From: JBBIWA01 sp037439425
GTDB taxonomy: Bacteria; Acidobacteriota; Blastocatellia; RBC074
Length of the DNA: 46,209 nt
Direction: 5' to 3'
NCBI GenBank assembly: GCA_037439425.1
Contig: JBBIWA010000041.1
Location: 1-46,209, forward strand
A model generated the notes under the pieces. It had not been told where the DNA came from and ran no database searches. It saw only the letters and a program-made list of their open reading frames with translations. The first letter of the stretch is position 1. Every line of letters begins with the position of its first letter. The translations under genes were made by a program, and so were the position numbers. Below are positions 16,134 through 24,959 of this stretch, one piece after another.

Positions 16134-17480
16134 GATCTGTCCTCCTGCTAGTCTTGTGACTTGAGAGCCGGGAGTTAAGGACTGTGACCAGGCTCAAGTC
16201 TTTGAGAATTCAACAGCCGTCCGAGGCCGACAAGCTGCCGGAAGCTTATCCCACTCGCCAGGCTTTTTCAATTTCAATTTTCGTCTTGACCCGGTAGTTG
16301 GGTCCTCATTTAGCGATGGGATTTAGCAATGGGAGCGCCAACGAATCAGGACTCCGGTAAACACACTACACCTTTTAGTAGCACGACCATAAAGGAAACC
16401 TCCTGTCGAGGCAGCGTCCTGATTGTCCCCCTGCTTGGGCAACTACCGGAGACAATAGTTTCTCCTGCTCTCTTTCCGCTGGCCCTGGGGCCAGCCGGAT
16501 CAGTAAAGCAGTTACTGCTAAGGCAGTAGAAAAGTCTGCTGCTCGCTTGCTTCAGTATTGGAAGCTAACACACCTTCCCGCAAGGCGAAGCGAGGGTGGG
16601 GAAAAAGGCTCCACCCTACCGAAATTTCCATCCAGCCTCGCGAAAACACAGCAAAGTAATCATTCGCTCTCCTGGCTCGCCAGAAGAGTTAACCTTCAGA
16701 CTGCTTGCTAAGACAATAGAAAGCTTTGTCGACAACCCTTTGCTGGCTCAGGGACGGGGCTCAATACCCTGGAAAATTTCCGACAGTAGGCTGCTACTTA
16801 CGCTTCCATCCAACCGCACCAGGATGCTCTACTTCCGAGTAGCCGGAAGGGGGCAGGCAAACACCACCTCAAGCTTGATACTCCAGAACACGACCCTTTG
16901 GGGCATCGCGCATCACCTTGCTTTTTCGGAAGAATTCCCCTCGAAGAGAGCTTTCCTGAGAAATGACTTGTCGGTCGCGAGGAAGACCCGCTAGAGCGAT
17001 TCTTGATGACCAGAAAACCAAAGTCAAATCCTTAAGATCCAACTTCAAGAACTATAGTCCCCCTAACAAACGAGGCTTCAGTTATAAACAGGAATACACC
17101 CTACAACTGAACATCCTACGTAGTTAATGGTCAGCTAGCGAGTACCCTTCCGACTGAAAAGGCCTCCGCTTTACCTCTTCAGTGGCCTAGTGAGAAACCT
17201 AGCGAATCTGTCTCTAGCGGGGCGAAGTTTATAACATCAGACATAAGTAAGTCAACTCACCTTCAGCAATTCCGCTCAAGCGGGAAACGAGGGGCCCAGA
17301 GTGTGCCGCCGCAGGTGCCTCACTGAGTCAGATGGCGCACCGATCGCGGAATATCGTAGATAGTAGCGGCAGCAAACGGCCGCCGCCCCAGCTTCGAGGA
17401 AGCTTGGTTGCCCGCAAGTGGGCTCCGGTACCGCTGATTGAAACGTAGGCCGCTTGGCCGCAATCTTTCTCCTTGAGAGG
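16134..17480. other. Gene-poor region upstream of the exopolysaccharide cluster
   Basis: About 1.35 kb in which no reading frame has a recognisable protein signature; the frames at 16329-16529 and 16596-16994 look random in composition. The first 200 bp should hold the promoter of the minus-strand cluster, but no confident -35/-10 pair was found. A GC-rich hairpin (agggtgg / ccaccct, about 16589-16614) and loosely repeated motifs (gctaaggcagtagaaaag at about 16516, gctaagacaatagaaagc at about 16707) suggest old structure. No known riboswitch motif was recognised. Confidence 0.5.
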
Positions 17481-17491
17481 CTAACTTTCTC

Positions 17492-17677
17492 TTTGAGAGG
17501 CCACGGCCTTGCGCCGTGGAGCTTCACGTTTCTGGCTACACACAGGCGGGCAGGATCATTTTGAGAGGCCACGGCCTTGCGCCGTGGAGTTTCACGTTTG
17601 TGGCTACACACGCACGGGCAGGATCATTTTGAGAGGCCACGGCCTTGCGCCGTGGAGTTTCACGTTTGTGGCTAACA
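17492..17677 (+). repeat. Three tandem 68-bp units with a GC-rich hairpin
   Basis: The sequence gagaggccacggccttgcgc begins at 17495, 17563 and 17631, exactly 68 bp apart. Each copy contains a hairpin (ccacgg-ccttgcg-ccgtgg) and is followed by ttcacgttt and ggctac/ggctaac. A fourth, inverted copy (actccacggcgcaaggccgt) lies at about 17850-17876. Units are longer than CRISPR repeats and have no variable spacers. Confidence 0.9.
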
Positions 17678-17714
17678 TCGACGTTTTTTCCTAAACGCTC
17701 TCAATTCGCGCTTA

Positions 17715-17880
17715 CAGTAGCAAGTATCGTGAGACTCCTCTTTGAATTTCGGATTGCGAATTGCGAATTTGGTAGCAAAGATCGTGAGACTCCTCTTTGA
17801 ATTTCGGATTGCGAATTGCGAATTGCGGATTTGGTAGCGAAGATCGTGAGACTCCACGGCGCAAGGCCGTGGCCTCTTGC
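17715..17880. repeat. Direct repeats combining the AATTCG family with the inverted hairpin
   Basis: The motif atcgtgagactcc occurs three times (about 17726, 17780 and 17843). The first two are followed by tctttgaatttcggattgcg; the third runs into the inverted GC-rich hairpin. This is the same short repeat family that invades the ATP sulfurylase gene. Confidence 0.8.
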
Positions 17881-18888
17881 GGCAAAGTGTCCGGGCTGCA
17901 GGCGCGCGCCTATTCTCTCCCTCACCACCAAGTGTGAATAATGCGTCTCGCCGTTTCTGCCCTCGCGCCTCAAACATCCAGCAGACTCGATCTTCCTCGA
18001 AGGAAAATATTCACTTCCCTCGAAAGCAACTAGGTAATACTTCTCCCCACCCGGTCACAAACTGCACACTCCATCCGACTCTCCGCCATCCGCTCTAAGA
18101 CCTCAGGCCAGAGCTGCCGCAAAGACTCGGTCGGCACCATGTCCAAGCTCTCTTACATCTGCGTATCAGACACTATCTCCTCTACCTCAAAGACTCGTTC
18201 CAGCTTCCGCTCGTCCAAGTTCGTTCTTCACCCCTCGCTGGACCACCAGCCAGCTCGGCTGTTGAAAGAAGAACAATGTGCTGAAGTGCCATCCCAGCCG
18301 CTGCGAAAGCGGTCTCGCACTCACGACTCTTAAGGACTCGCTTGAAGACTTCAGGGTGAGCAAATCTCGAAAAGCTTCAAAAGTTAAGCTCTTGAGAGGT
18401 CTGAGGGCGGGAGTTTAATGCTTTTCACCTCTCAGGCGTTTTTTGCGATTTCAGAACCTCTCAGAGGTTCAAGTGCAGAAACTCTTTTGACTGATTCAAC
18501 CATTTACAGCCGTATCCGGCTAAGCAGGAATCGCTGACTCACTTTAGAAATTGCAGAACAAGGTGAAGTCTGGTCTTTGCCCCAGTCTCTTGCAACTGCG
18601 CCTTGTTGCACCCGGATCGTCCCTTGTGGTGGGCGAGCGGCGCGCGAGGGGTGTAATTAAAAGTGGGACATGCCTGGGAGCGCATGCATCTTGCGTGCCT
18701 GGCGTGGATGCGAAAACAGCACGCTCTCAAGCTTGCGCTTCCAGGACGAACCGCTCTTTCAGCCCCACTTTACACCCGCGCGCGGCTCTGACTTCCAGGG
18801 CGCTTGATTTCTCTCACCTCAGGCTTTAGGATGGGACATCCAGGCAGCGATGGTTAAGACCCAGTCTGATTCCAGGAGAGAATTAATA
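17881..18888. other. Gene-poor region with repeats, upstream of the cytochrome gene
   Basis: About 1 kb with no convincing gene. The minus strand between 18340 and 17880 has fragments that look protein-like in several frames (for example LRQLWPEVLERMAESRM) broken by stops; this may be a decayed gene, but no family was recognised. Repeats of the GCACGC family lie at about 18670-18735. Hairpin pieces such as gaacctctcagaggttc are at about 18462-18479. Confidence 0.45.
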
Positions 18889-19260
18889 ATGAAGAAATTC
18901 ATTCTGCTGAGCCTCATCTTAGCTGTGGTCACTGTTCTGCTCGCTCCCCTGTGGAAGCTCTCTCCGGTGAGTGCTGCTCAAAGCAGCAAGGGGAAGAGGG
19001 TGGATGCCCGGGCAATTTATAACCGGCAGTGCGCGAAGTGCCATAAAGAGGATGGCAAAGGCCTTGAAAGCCTCGCGCCGCCAGACTTCACCAACCCTGA
19101 GTGGCAGGCGTCACAAACAGATCAACAGATCACTGACGGCATCAAGGAAGGCAAAGGCGTCATGCCCGGCTTCAAGGAGCTGCTCTCGGCTCAGGAAATC
19201 ACCGCGCTCGTCAAATACGTGCGCTCCTTCGGCCCCAAATCAAAAGCGAAGAAAAAGTAA
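18889..19260 (+). CDS. Small secreted monohaem c-type cytochrome
   Basis: 123 residues from ATG 18889, chosen over the in-frame ATG at 18850 because AGGAGAG lies at the right distance and a signal peptide follows directly (KKFILLSLILAVVTVLLAP). The mature protein has one haem site CAKCH (residues 48-52) and the distal methionine in GVMPGF (Met92), then the C-terminal helix EITALVKYVRSFG. This is a class I cytochrome c fold of about 90 residues, exported and acting in periplasmic electron transfer. No oxidase or dehydrogenase gene is adjacent, so its partner is unknown. Confidence 0.93.
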   Translation: MKKFILLSLILAVVTVLLAPLWKLSPVSAAQSSKGKRVDARAIYNRQCAKCHKEDGKGLESLAPPDFTNPEWQASQTDQQITDGIKEGKGVMPGFKELLSAQEITALVKYVRSFGPKSKAKKK

Positions 19261-19266
19261 GCTGGC

Positions 19267-19306
19267 CATCAGTCATAGGCCAATGAGCAGAGGCTAATGA
19301 CTGATG
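19267..19306. terminator. Possible bidirectional hairpin between convergent genes
   Basis: Perfect 10-bp arms catcagtcat (19267-19276) and atgactgatg (19297-19306) enclose a 20-bp loop between the convergent cytochrome and lipoprotein genes. There is no T-run, so a role as an intrinsic terminator is uncertain. Confidence 0.45.
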
Positions 19307-19307
19307 C

Positions 19308-20012
19308 CTACTCCCTGCTGAGCGACTTGAGTAGTGAATGAAACTCGCTCTGGGCAGCGGCGACGGTTTTAGCCGGGCCGGTCAGTTTGAAGAAAACGGC
19401 AGCCTCCGGACCTTCGACGATCGCGCCGAGTAAGCGGTAACCGGGTTTCTTTTCGCCCTGTCCCATCATCGGTCCGCCACCGAGATAGGTGCCGGTCAGG
19501 TCAATAGTCGTGACCGGCAGACCATTGATCGTCTCTTTCTTCTGTTTGGCCAGTTGAGCTGATGGTCTGCCATCAGGCTGCTCGAACTGGCTGATCCAGC
19601 GAGTTAGATTCGCTTCGACACCGCCACCCTGACCGGGGCCAAAGTAAAACACAGCACACTCCGCGCCTTCGCGATCGCCGCTGGCCGCCGGGATCAGATA
19701 GGTCACTACCCGCATCGGCCTCTCAGGGCCAGGCTCCCATCGCGGCGAGGCCCGCCATTTGATGCCTCCAGCGCTGCTTGCCTGGCTGCCAGGCGCTGTT
19801 GCGACCGCCCCCGGCTCGGCTGAGCGCGAGACAAAACTCTCTACGCCGTGCGACACAGCCACTGCTGCGCTTGCAGGTGTCGCTTCGGGCGAAGCAGCCG
19901 GAGTAGCTGCCTGCCGGCTGTCCTCAGAGCTTGGCTCGCGCTGCTCGGAAGAGCAGGCCGCGAAGATCATTGTCGGCAAGAGTAGGATGAAAACCACATA
20001 GCGAATCATCAT
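19308..20012 (-). CDS. Secreted lipoprotein of unknown function
   Basis: 234 residues. A short signal peptide ends in the lipobox FAAC, followed by about 60 residues of low-complexity Ser/Ala/Pro/Glu linker and a globular C-terminal domain (from about residue 83) beginning IKWRASPRWEPGPERPMRVV. The domain includes CAVFYFGPGQGGGVEANLTR and a C-terminal helix. This domain is known as a conserved hypothetical in several environmental phyla; no activity was recognised. AAGGAGGAG stands 4 bp before the first of two adjacent ATGs (20012 and 20009); either could start the protein. Confidence 0.75.
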   Translation of the reverse strand: MMIRYVVFILLLPTMIFAACSSEQREPSSEDSRQAATPAASPEATPASAAVAVSHGVESFVSRSAEPGAVATAPGSQASSAGGIKWRASPRWEPGPERPMRVVTYLIPAASGDREGAECAVFYFGPGQGGGVEANLTRWISQFEQPDGRPSAQLAKQKKETINGLPVTTIDLTGTYLGGGPMMGQGEKKPGYRLLGAIVEGPEAAVFFKLTGPAKTVAAAQSEFHSLLKSLSRE

Positions 20013-20362
20013 TTCTCCTCCTTCGGAAAATCCTGGGCAGGCACGCCTCCGGCGTGCTTGTCTTGGTTAAGCTGACGCTTGCCTTCAGAACGAGCACGAT
20101 AGAAGCCTGCTCAGCTTCATCAAGTGCGCCGCTGCTGCCAACCAGGCACGCTAGAAGCGTGCGTACCCAGGTTCTTCAGAACGAGCACGATAGAAGCGTG
20201 CGTACCCAGAACTATTTCAGGGCGAGGCTCGCCTCATGAACGACTCCTATGAAAATGAACCACGAAGGGCACGAAGAATCAGACTTCAGACCTGCTCTCA
20301 TGCCTGATGTTTGAGGTCTGATCTTTTCGCACCTTTTCGGACGGCTTCGTGGCGAGCCCGGC
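20013..20362. repeat. Intergenic repeats (GTACGCACGC and CACGAAGG families)
   Basis: About 350 bp without a gene. Copies of agcacgatagaagcgtgcgt lie at about 20095-20212, opposed by ggcacgcctccggcgtgctt at 20040-20059. At 20259-20277 is aaccacgaagggcacgaag, and at about 20283-20322 are facing copies of gacttcagacct and gaggtctgatc. Confidence 0.65.
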
Positions 20363-21595
20363 TCAGGCGGCCGGCTGCGTTTGCGCCTTGCCCAAAGCTC
20401 GCTCGCGAAAGCTGAGCAGAAAGACTAGGGCACAAATTGTGGTCAGCACGAGCGGCACTGAGAATACCTTGGTGTAGTCCGTTACCTTTCCACCCGCTGC
20501 CTCGGTGGTAAATAGCTGGCCGATGTAGCCAGCAAACCAGTAGCCGATGAACATCCCAAGGCCGAGGATGACAAATGTAATCAGCCCTTGCGCCGAAGCC
20601 TTAATGTCTGCTTCCGCCACCTGATTGACATAGATGTAAGAGACTGTGAAGAAACAGACGTAACAGAGGCCGTGCAAGGCGAGCGAGGCAAGCACAAGCC
20701 CCAAGGGATCGCCCCAGGCAAAAACAGCATAGCGTACCGGCCAGGCAATGATGCCAATGAACATCGTCTTCCTGACGCCCCATCTGGTTAGCATCCACGG
20801 CAGCGCGAGCATCGTTCCGATCTCAGCAATTTGAGCCAGAGTCATCCAAAAAGGCGCTTGCCCACCTTCGACTCCTTTGCTGTAGAGGAAAGGGGCCGTC
20901 AGCAGGTAGTAGAAAGCTAATTCCGTGGCCACCACGAAGGCAATGGTGATGAAGACTGCAAACTGCACATCACGCAACATCCTCAGGGCTGCAAGAAACG
21001 CCCACGGATTAGCGCCTTTCTTCGCGGGCGGAGTGTGTGGCAGGGCGAAAGAGAATAATCCCAGGCCAATCGAGAAGGCACCTGCGAGCCACAGGCCGTC
21101 AAACCCACCAAGCTGACCAAGTAAGCCGGGCATTAGTCGCCGCAGCACTCCGCTCAGTAACCACCCGGCCACGATCCAGCCTATCGTGCCCCACACGCGC
21201 ACCAGGCCAAACTCTTTCTCTGCTTCCGGCATATGGTGGAAACAGATCGAGTTGGTCAGCGCCAGCGTCGGGGCATAGACGAAGGACCAGGCCAGCATCA
21301 GCACCAGCATGGGACTATAACCGGTAGTCCCGGCCATCCAGAAAAGCAAACCACCACCCAACAGATGCAATACCGCAAGCAGTTTCTCTGTCGAAAAATA
21401 GCGATCCGCCATCTGGCCGCCGATCACCGGCGCCAGCATACAGCCAACCGGCAAGAGGCTAAAAATCCAACCGCTCTGGTCCTTGCCGAAGCCGATCTTT
21501 TCCAGATAAGCCGAAAAGTCTGGCGACCAGGCCCCCCAAATCGCGTACTGAAGAAACATCATCACGCTCAACCGCCCGCGGACACTAGAAATCAT
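20363..21595 (-). CDS. MFS transporter, nucleoside:H+ symporter-like
   Basis: A 410-residue inner-membrane protein with twelve predicted segments. The start RLSVMMFLQYAIWGAW and the motif PVIGGQMADRYFSTEK (loop 2-3) are typical of the NupG/XapB-like nucleoside symporter branch of the major facilitator superfamily. EFGLVRVWGTIGWI lies at segment 5. It starts at ATG 21595 with AAGGGGA seven bases upstream. It stands alone between repeat-filled gaps. The substrate is uncertain; the NupG-like family also includes sugar-linked members. Confidence 0.85.
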   Translation of the reverse strand: MISSVRGRLSVMMFLQYAIWGAWSPDFSAYLEKIGFGKDQSGWIFSLLPVGCMLAPVIGGQMADRYFSTEKLLAVLHLLGGGLLFWMAGTTGYSPMLVLMLAWSFVYAPTLALTNSICFHHMPEAEKEFGLVRVWGTIGWIVAGWLLSGVLRRLMPGLLGQLGGFDGLWLAGAFSIGLGLFSFALPHTPPAKKGANPWAFLAALRMLRDVQFAVFITIAFVVATELAFYYLLTAPFLYSKGVEGGQAPFWMTLAQIAEIGTMLALPWMLTRWGVRKTMFIGIIAWPVRYAVFAWGDPLGLVLASLALHGLCYVCFFTVSYIYVNQVAEADIKASAQGLITFVILGLGMFIGYWFAGYIGQLFTTEAAGGKVTDYTKVFSVPLVLTTICALVFLLSFRERALGKAQTQPAA

Positions 21596-21941
21596 AGCTC
21601 TATCCCCTTTGAAGTTGGTTTCGACAAACGATTGACTAATTGCTTAACGGTTATCATTGTGCGGTCAGGGCGAAGATTGTACCCTATGGAGGATGAAAGA
21701 GCGAAGGGCAAAGAGTTAAGGCGTTGGATGCAATTAGATGCAATTAAAAGTGGGACATGCCTAGGAGCGCACGCACATGCTGCGGAAGCGCACAAGTCAG
21801 GCACCCTAGAAGCGTGCGCTCCCAGGGCTCAAGTCAGGCACCCTAGAAGCGTGCGCTCCCAGGGTTAGTCCTACTTGCACCCCCAAGCGTCTTCTTCCCT
21901 CTTTGCTCTTCATCCTTACAACCACTGGAGGATTCACAACC
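21596..21941. repeat. Intergenic region with tandem GCGTGCGCTCCCAGG repeats
   Basis: The divergent gap holds the plus- and minus-strand promoters but no confident promoter boxes were identified. At 21741-21865 are a gggagcgcacgcacatgctg copy and two tandem copies of gtcaggcaccctagaagcgt. Confidence 0.7.
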
Positions 21942-22802
21942 TTGGAACCGATCTCACACTTCTTCTACTCTCACCGCTTGAAGCTTCAGTTCTGGGACTG
22001 GGGGCAGGAAGGTAAGCCGGCATTGATTCTGGTGCACGGCGGGCTGGACCATGCGCGCAACTGGGACTGGGTCGCGCGCGCGTTGCGTGAAGACTTCCAT
22101 GTCTATGCGCTCGACCTGCGCGGGCACGGCAATAGCGCCTGGGCTCCGGGAGCGCTCTACAGTGTTGCCGAACACGTGCTCGATCTTTCGGCACTGGCTG
22201 ATGTGATTAATGATTTTCCCATTTACCTGATCGGCCATTCGCTAGGCGGCTTCATCGTCCTGCAATATTCAGGCATCTACCCGGAGCGCGTGAAAAAAGT
22301 AGTTTCGATCGAAGGGCTGGGGCCGCCGCCTTCGCATCGCGTTTACCGCCCGGCTGCAGAACGCATGCGGGAATGGATCGAACGGATCCGCGATACGGAA
22401 CGGCGCGAGCCACGCACCTATTCTACGCTCGAAGCGGCGGTCGCGCGCATGAAAGAGGCCAATCCTCATCTCTCGGACGAGGTCGCACGCCATCTGACGT
22501 TGCATGGGACGAACTGGAATTCGGATGGTTCGCTGATCTGGAAGTTCGACAATTTCGCACGTCCCTTTCCACCCTACGGTCACAATCCGGAAGATGCGCG
22601 CGAGATTCTGAGCCGGATCACCTGTCCGATCCTGCTCTTCTGGGGAACGGAGAGCTGGTCGAAAGACCCGCAAGCCGACGGGCGTACTGCGCCTCTCAAA
22701 AACTATCGTCTGGTCCGAGTGCCCAACGCCGGTCACTGGGTCCATCACGATCAACTGAAGATATTCCTGGAAGAGACCCTGAAGTTTCTGACCGAACCTT
22801 AA
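21942..22802 (+). CDS. Alpha/beta hydrolase
   Basis: 286 residues from TTG 21942, preferred because GGAGG lies ten bases upstream and the family core begins just after it. The fold markers are LVHGGLDH (oxyanion hole), DLRGHGNS, the nucleophile elbow GHSLGG, and the catalytic His in NAGHWVHHD near the C-terminus. The acid is probably the Glu or Asp in FWGTESWSKD. It is a cytoplasmic, monomeric-type hydrolase of the haloalkane-dehalogenase/esterase-like branch; substrate unknown. The gene is alone on the plus strand, with an imperfect hairpin (gagtgatgag / ctcatcactc, 22813-22858) just behind it. Confidence 0.88.
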   Translation: MEPISHFFYSHRLKLQFWDWGQEGKPALILVHGGLDHARNWDWVARALREDFHVYALDLRGHGNSAWAPGALYSVAEHVLDLSALADVINDFPIYLIGHSLGGFIVLQYSGIYPERVKKVVSIEGLGPPPSHRVYRPAAERMREWIERIRDTERREPRTYSTLEAAVARMKEANPHLSDEVARHLTLHGTNWNSDGSLIWKFDNFARPFPPYGHNPEDAREILSRITCPILLFWGTESWSKDPQADGRTAPLKNYRLVRVPNAGHWVHHDQLKIFLEETLKFLTEP

Positions 22803-22812
22803 ATGCAGTGAC

Positions 22813-22858
22813 GAGTGATGAGGAGCAGGGATCAAACCATTCACCTCACTCATCACTC
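22813..22858. terminator. Hairpin downstream of the hydrolase gene
   Basis: Arms 22813-22822 and 22849-22858 pair perfectly over 10 bp with a 26-bp loop. It lacks the T-run of an intrinsic terminator; it may simply be another inverted-repeat remnant. Confidence 0.4.
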
Positions 22859-23061
22859 CCCTTGCATTTTGCCAATCGCACTTGCAGCTCTGGCATTTTG
22901 CCAGGCTCATTTCGCTTTGAAGCCGTCCTTTACTTCGCTCGCCTCCCACATTTTCATTACTACTCAGCAATTTACGCTTCTGCTTGTTTCTTGAACTGAG
23001 GTGGCACGCCAGATGCTCTTCATCGCTGCGGGTACACACTAACAAGGAGGGAAGATCAGAC

Positions 23062-23844
23062 TTGATTACCGATACCCGCACTACCATAGAGGCTCTGCCA
23101 CCACTGCCCCGGCAGATGGGCAGTGTGAAGGTGACCACTCAAGTGCAGCATGTCTCAATGATCGCTTATGCCATCCCCGGCGAGCGCGCGCGGGAGTTAG
23201 TTCCTCCGCCTTTCGAGCCGGCTGAGTTCCTCATCGCAGGGGAAAGGCGCGCCTTGCTTTCGATCTTCTCTTTTCTGGATCGCGTAGATTCCGATACCGC
23301 TTTTGAGCAGAGCTACTACCGGCTCCACACTCGGCTGGAGGGAGAGCCTGGTTGCTGGTTGCTGGGAACTTCACTCGGCTCGCTCTCGGCGGTAGCGTCG
23401 CGTTACCTGTGGCCATTGCCCTGGCATCTGAGCGCGATGGAATTTCAGGTGGCTTACGATCAGGCGCAAGCGCGCTACCGGGAATATCGTTTGCAGACTC
23501 AGAGCCAGTGGGCGAGTACCGATTGGGAGCTGGGCGATACTGGCAACCAACTGAGCGACTTATCCACTTCGGGCAGTCTCCCATGGTTGCTTCTAGGGCA
23601 TAGCTACGCTAACTACTTCAGGCGAGCTGATGGGCAACTGGGTTTGTCTCTGATCCGGCACGCAGAGATGAATTTCACGCGCGGATATTTGAAGCGTGGG
23701 CGATGCGATCTGCTCCAGAGGCTCGGACTACTGACTCAAGCTGAGCTGACGCGCCCTCTTCTGGTGGCGCTGCAGCATCGTCTTATCTGCCAGCTTGAAG
23801 CACCAGTCACGCTGGGCGCACACGCCAGTTCATTGATCTGTTAA
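23062..23844 (+). CDS. DUF2071 family protein (acetoacetate-decarboxylase-like fold)
   Basis: About 260 residues from TTG 23062, chosen because AAGGAGG stands 11 bases upstream at 23044-23050; the open frame before it has no family similarity. The protein carries the DUF2071 pattern VQHVSMIAYAIPGERARELV, ALLSIFSFLD, LLGTSLGSLSAVASRYLWPL and MEFQVAYD. DUF2071 members adopt the acetoacetate decarboxylase fold, but most lack known activity. Its last 10 or so residues (TLGAHASSLIC) read like the GCACGC repeat family, so the true C-terminus may have been altered. Confidence 0.78.
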   Translation: MITDTRTTIEALPPLPRQMGSVKVTTQVQHVSMIAYAIPGERARELVPPPFEPAEFLIAGERRALLSIFSFLDRVDSDTAFEQSYYRLHTRLEGEPGCWLLGTSLGSLSAVASRYLWPLPWHLSAMEFQVAYDQAQARYREYRLQTQSQWASTDWELGDTGNQLSDLSTSGSLPWLLLGHSYANYFRRADGQLGLSLIRHAEMNFTRGYLKRGRCDLLQRLGLLTQAELTRPLLVALQHRLICQLEAPVTLGAHASSLIC

Positions 23845-23849
23845 ATGTA

Positions 23850-24101
23850 ACCGCTGCGGCGGGGCAGTACTTAGCTGTGGCAGTAGCAACCAGGTGATAG
23901 AGATTGAGCAATAAAAGACTCTTTAGTTGCGGTAGGAGCGGCCTAGAGAATTAACATAGGATGAAAGCCTGGGTACGCACGCTTGCGAGCGTGCTCGCTC
24001 TGGAGAAGCTGGGTACGCACGCTTGCGAGCGTGCTCGATCTCCAGTAATGGCTTGCTTAATGAAGACTGGCACGCAAGGATGCGTGCGCTCCCAGGGTTT
24101 T
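23850..24101. repeat. Intergenic repeats before the membrane-protein gene
   Basis: Holds two CTACCGCAGC-type copies (23849-23950) and direct copies of gggtacgcacgcttgcgagc at 23972 and 24011. From 24029 to about 24101 it holds a 73-bp core that recurs almost unchanged at 27095-27168 and, more diverged, at 31120-31192. Confidence 0.8.
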
Positions 24102-24116
24102 TCTGAGGGGGAAACC

Positions 24117-24515
24117 ATGAACTCCATCGTCATCACTTATCTTCTGTAGCTGACTATCAGCATCGCGCTCACCATCTGGGTGGCGCAGACTTTATTCAAG
24201 AATGGCCGAGTCTTTCTGATTGAGGTCTTCCACGGAAACGAGGCTTTGGCTGATTCAGTCAATCACCTGCTGGTTGTTGGCTTCTATTTAATCAATCTTG
24301 GCTACATTAGCCTGGCGCTCAAGCTCGGCTCTCAGGTGCTGAATGCGCGTGAAGCGATTGAGGCTCTGTCGTCAAAGATCGGCGTGGTGCTATTGGTCCT
24401 CGGCAGCATGCACTTCGGCAATCTCTACATCTTCAGACGCATTCGTCGCCGGGCCATGTTGGCAGATGCGCCGCCTGTTGCGCCCGATGGCTGCACCGTC
24501 GTGCGGGAGGACTGA
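24117..24515 (+). pseudogene. Small membrane protein with in-frame TAG at codon 11
   Basis: Starting at ATG 24117 the frame reads MNSIVITYLL, then TAG (24147-24149), then LTISIALTIWVAQTLFKNGR and on to 24515 without further stops. The full product would be about 132 residues with three or four membrane segments (GFYLINLGYISLAL, IGVVLLVLGSMHFGNLYIF). A tyrosine codon (TAT/TAC) at the stop position would fit the surrounding hydrophobic sequence, so a single base change is likely. Translation could restart at GTG 24180, losing the first segment. The following gene is also broken. Family name not known to me; similar proteins are annotated as hypothetical and pair with DCC-type oxidoreductases. 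Confidence 0.65.
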
Positions 24516-24890
24516 GGCCTGGCGCTCGTGGAGCTTGACGATGCAGGCTGTGCTCTGCGGCTGCCGGATTCGCGCCTGGCTTCAGAGCCAGCCCGTAGAG
24601 CTCGTTTCCGTCCCTGCAGCTTCGGAAGCGGCCCGGCACCGCTTCCTGCAATTCGACCACGAAGTGATACTGAAGGAGCTGAGCGTCGTGAGCAGTCACA
24701 ACAGATGTTTATCGCGGGGCGAAGGCGTGGTTGATGGGCCTGTGGGCGCTGCGCCAATCCCGCGCCTGATCATTCAGACTCGCTTCGCCAGCATTGATGC
24801 CGATTGCGCGGCGTGTGCTCGCGCGAGTCTCAAGCAACCGCTTCAAATTTGGGCACTATCGTGGGTTGCTGCGCGAGGGAGAATTTTAAA
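24516..24890 (+). pseudogene. Decayed DCC (DUF393) thiol-disulfide oxidoreductase-like gene
   Basis: Pieces of one protein appear in three frames. LVELDDAGCALR (about 24527-24562) corresponds to the YDAxCxxC start, with the second cysteine lost. CGCRIRAWLQSQPVELVSV and FDHEVILKELSVVS (to about 24690) follow in another frame. DVYRGAKAWLMGLWALRQSRA, a TGA stop, then FRLASPALMPIARRVLARVS lie in a third, ending at TAA near 24890. The order and spacing match the DUF393/DCC family. It directly follows the membrane-protein gene, so both halves of this two-gene unit are inactivated. Confidence 0.65.
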
Positions 24891-24959
24891 CGGAAGTGAG
24901 TCGAAGGCGGCTTGTGGTAATGTGCCGTGACCACACGCTTTTGCTATCATGCGGGAGCG

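Noticed and set aside
16134..16330. c-di-GMP riboswitch upstream of the exopolysaccharide cluster
   Set aside because: Neither strand shows the conserved core elements of that riboswitch; only general hairpins are visible.
16596..16994. 132-codon plus-strand frame as a gene
   Set aside because: No recognisable motif, no ribosome site, and irregular composition.
17276..17611. Minus-strand frame as a gene
   Set aside because: Half of it is translated repeat sequence; the rest has no similarity to a known family.
17492..17677. CRISPR array
   Set aside because: The 68-bp units are repeated whole with no variable spacers, there are only three, and no cas genes are present.
22269..23138. 289-codon minus-strand frame
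   Set aside because: It lies opposite the hydrolase gene, has no family motifs, and has the composition expected of an antisense shadow in GC-rich DNA.
24068..24085. Sigma-54 promoter (TGGCAC...TGC) in the dispersed repeat
   Set aside because: The spacing between the GG and GC elements is off by one, and the sequence is part of a repeat with similar copies elsewhere.
24147..24149. TAG read as an amino acid (amber recoding), suggested by in-frame TAGs here and in the rpoB-rpoC gap
   Set aside because: tuf, the DUF5989 gene and the ATP sulfurylase gene all end with TAG at the expected place, so TAG is a normal stop; the interrupted frames look like pseudogenes.
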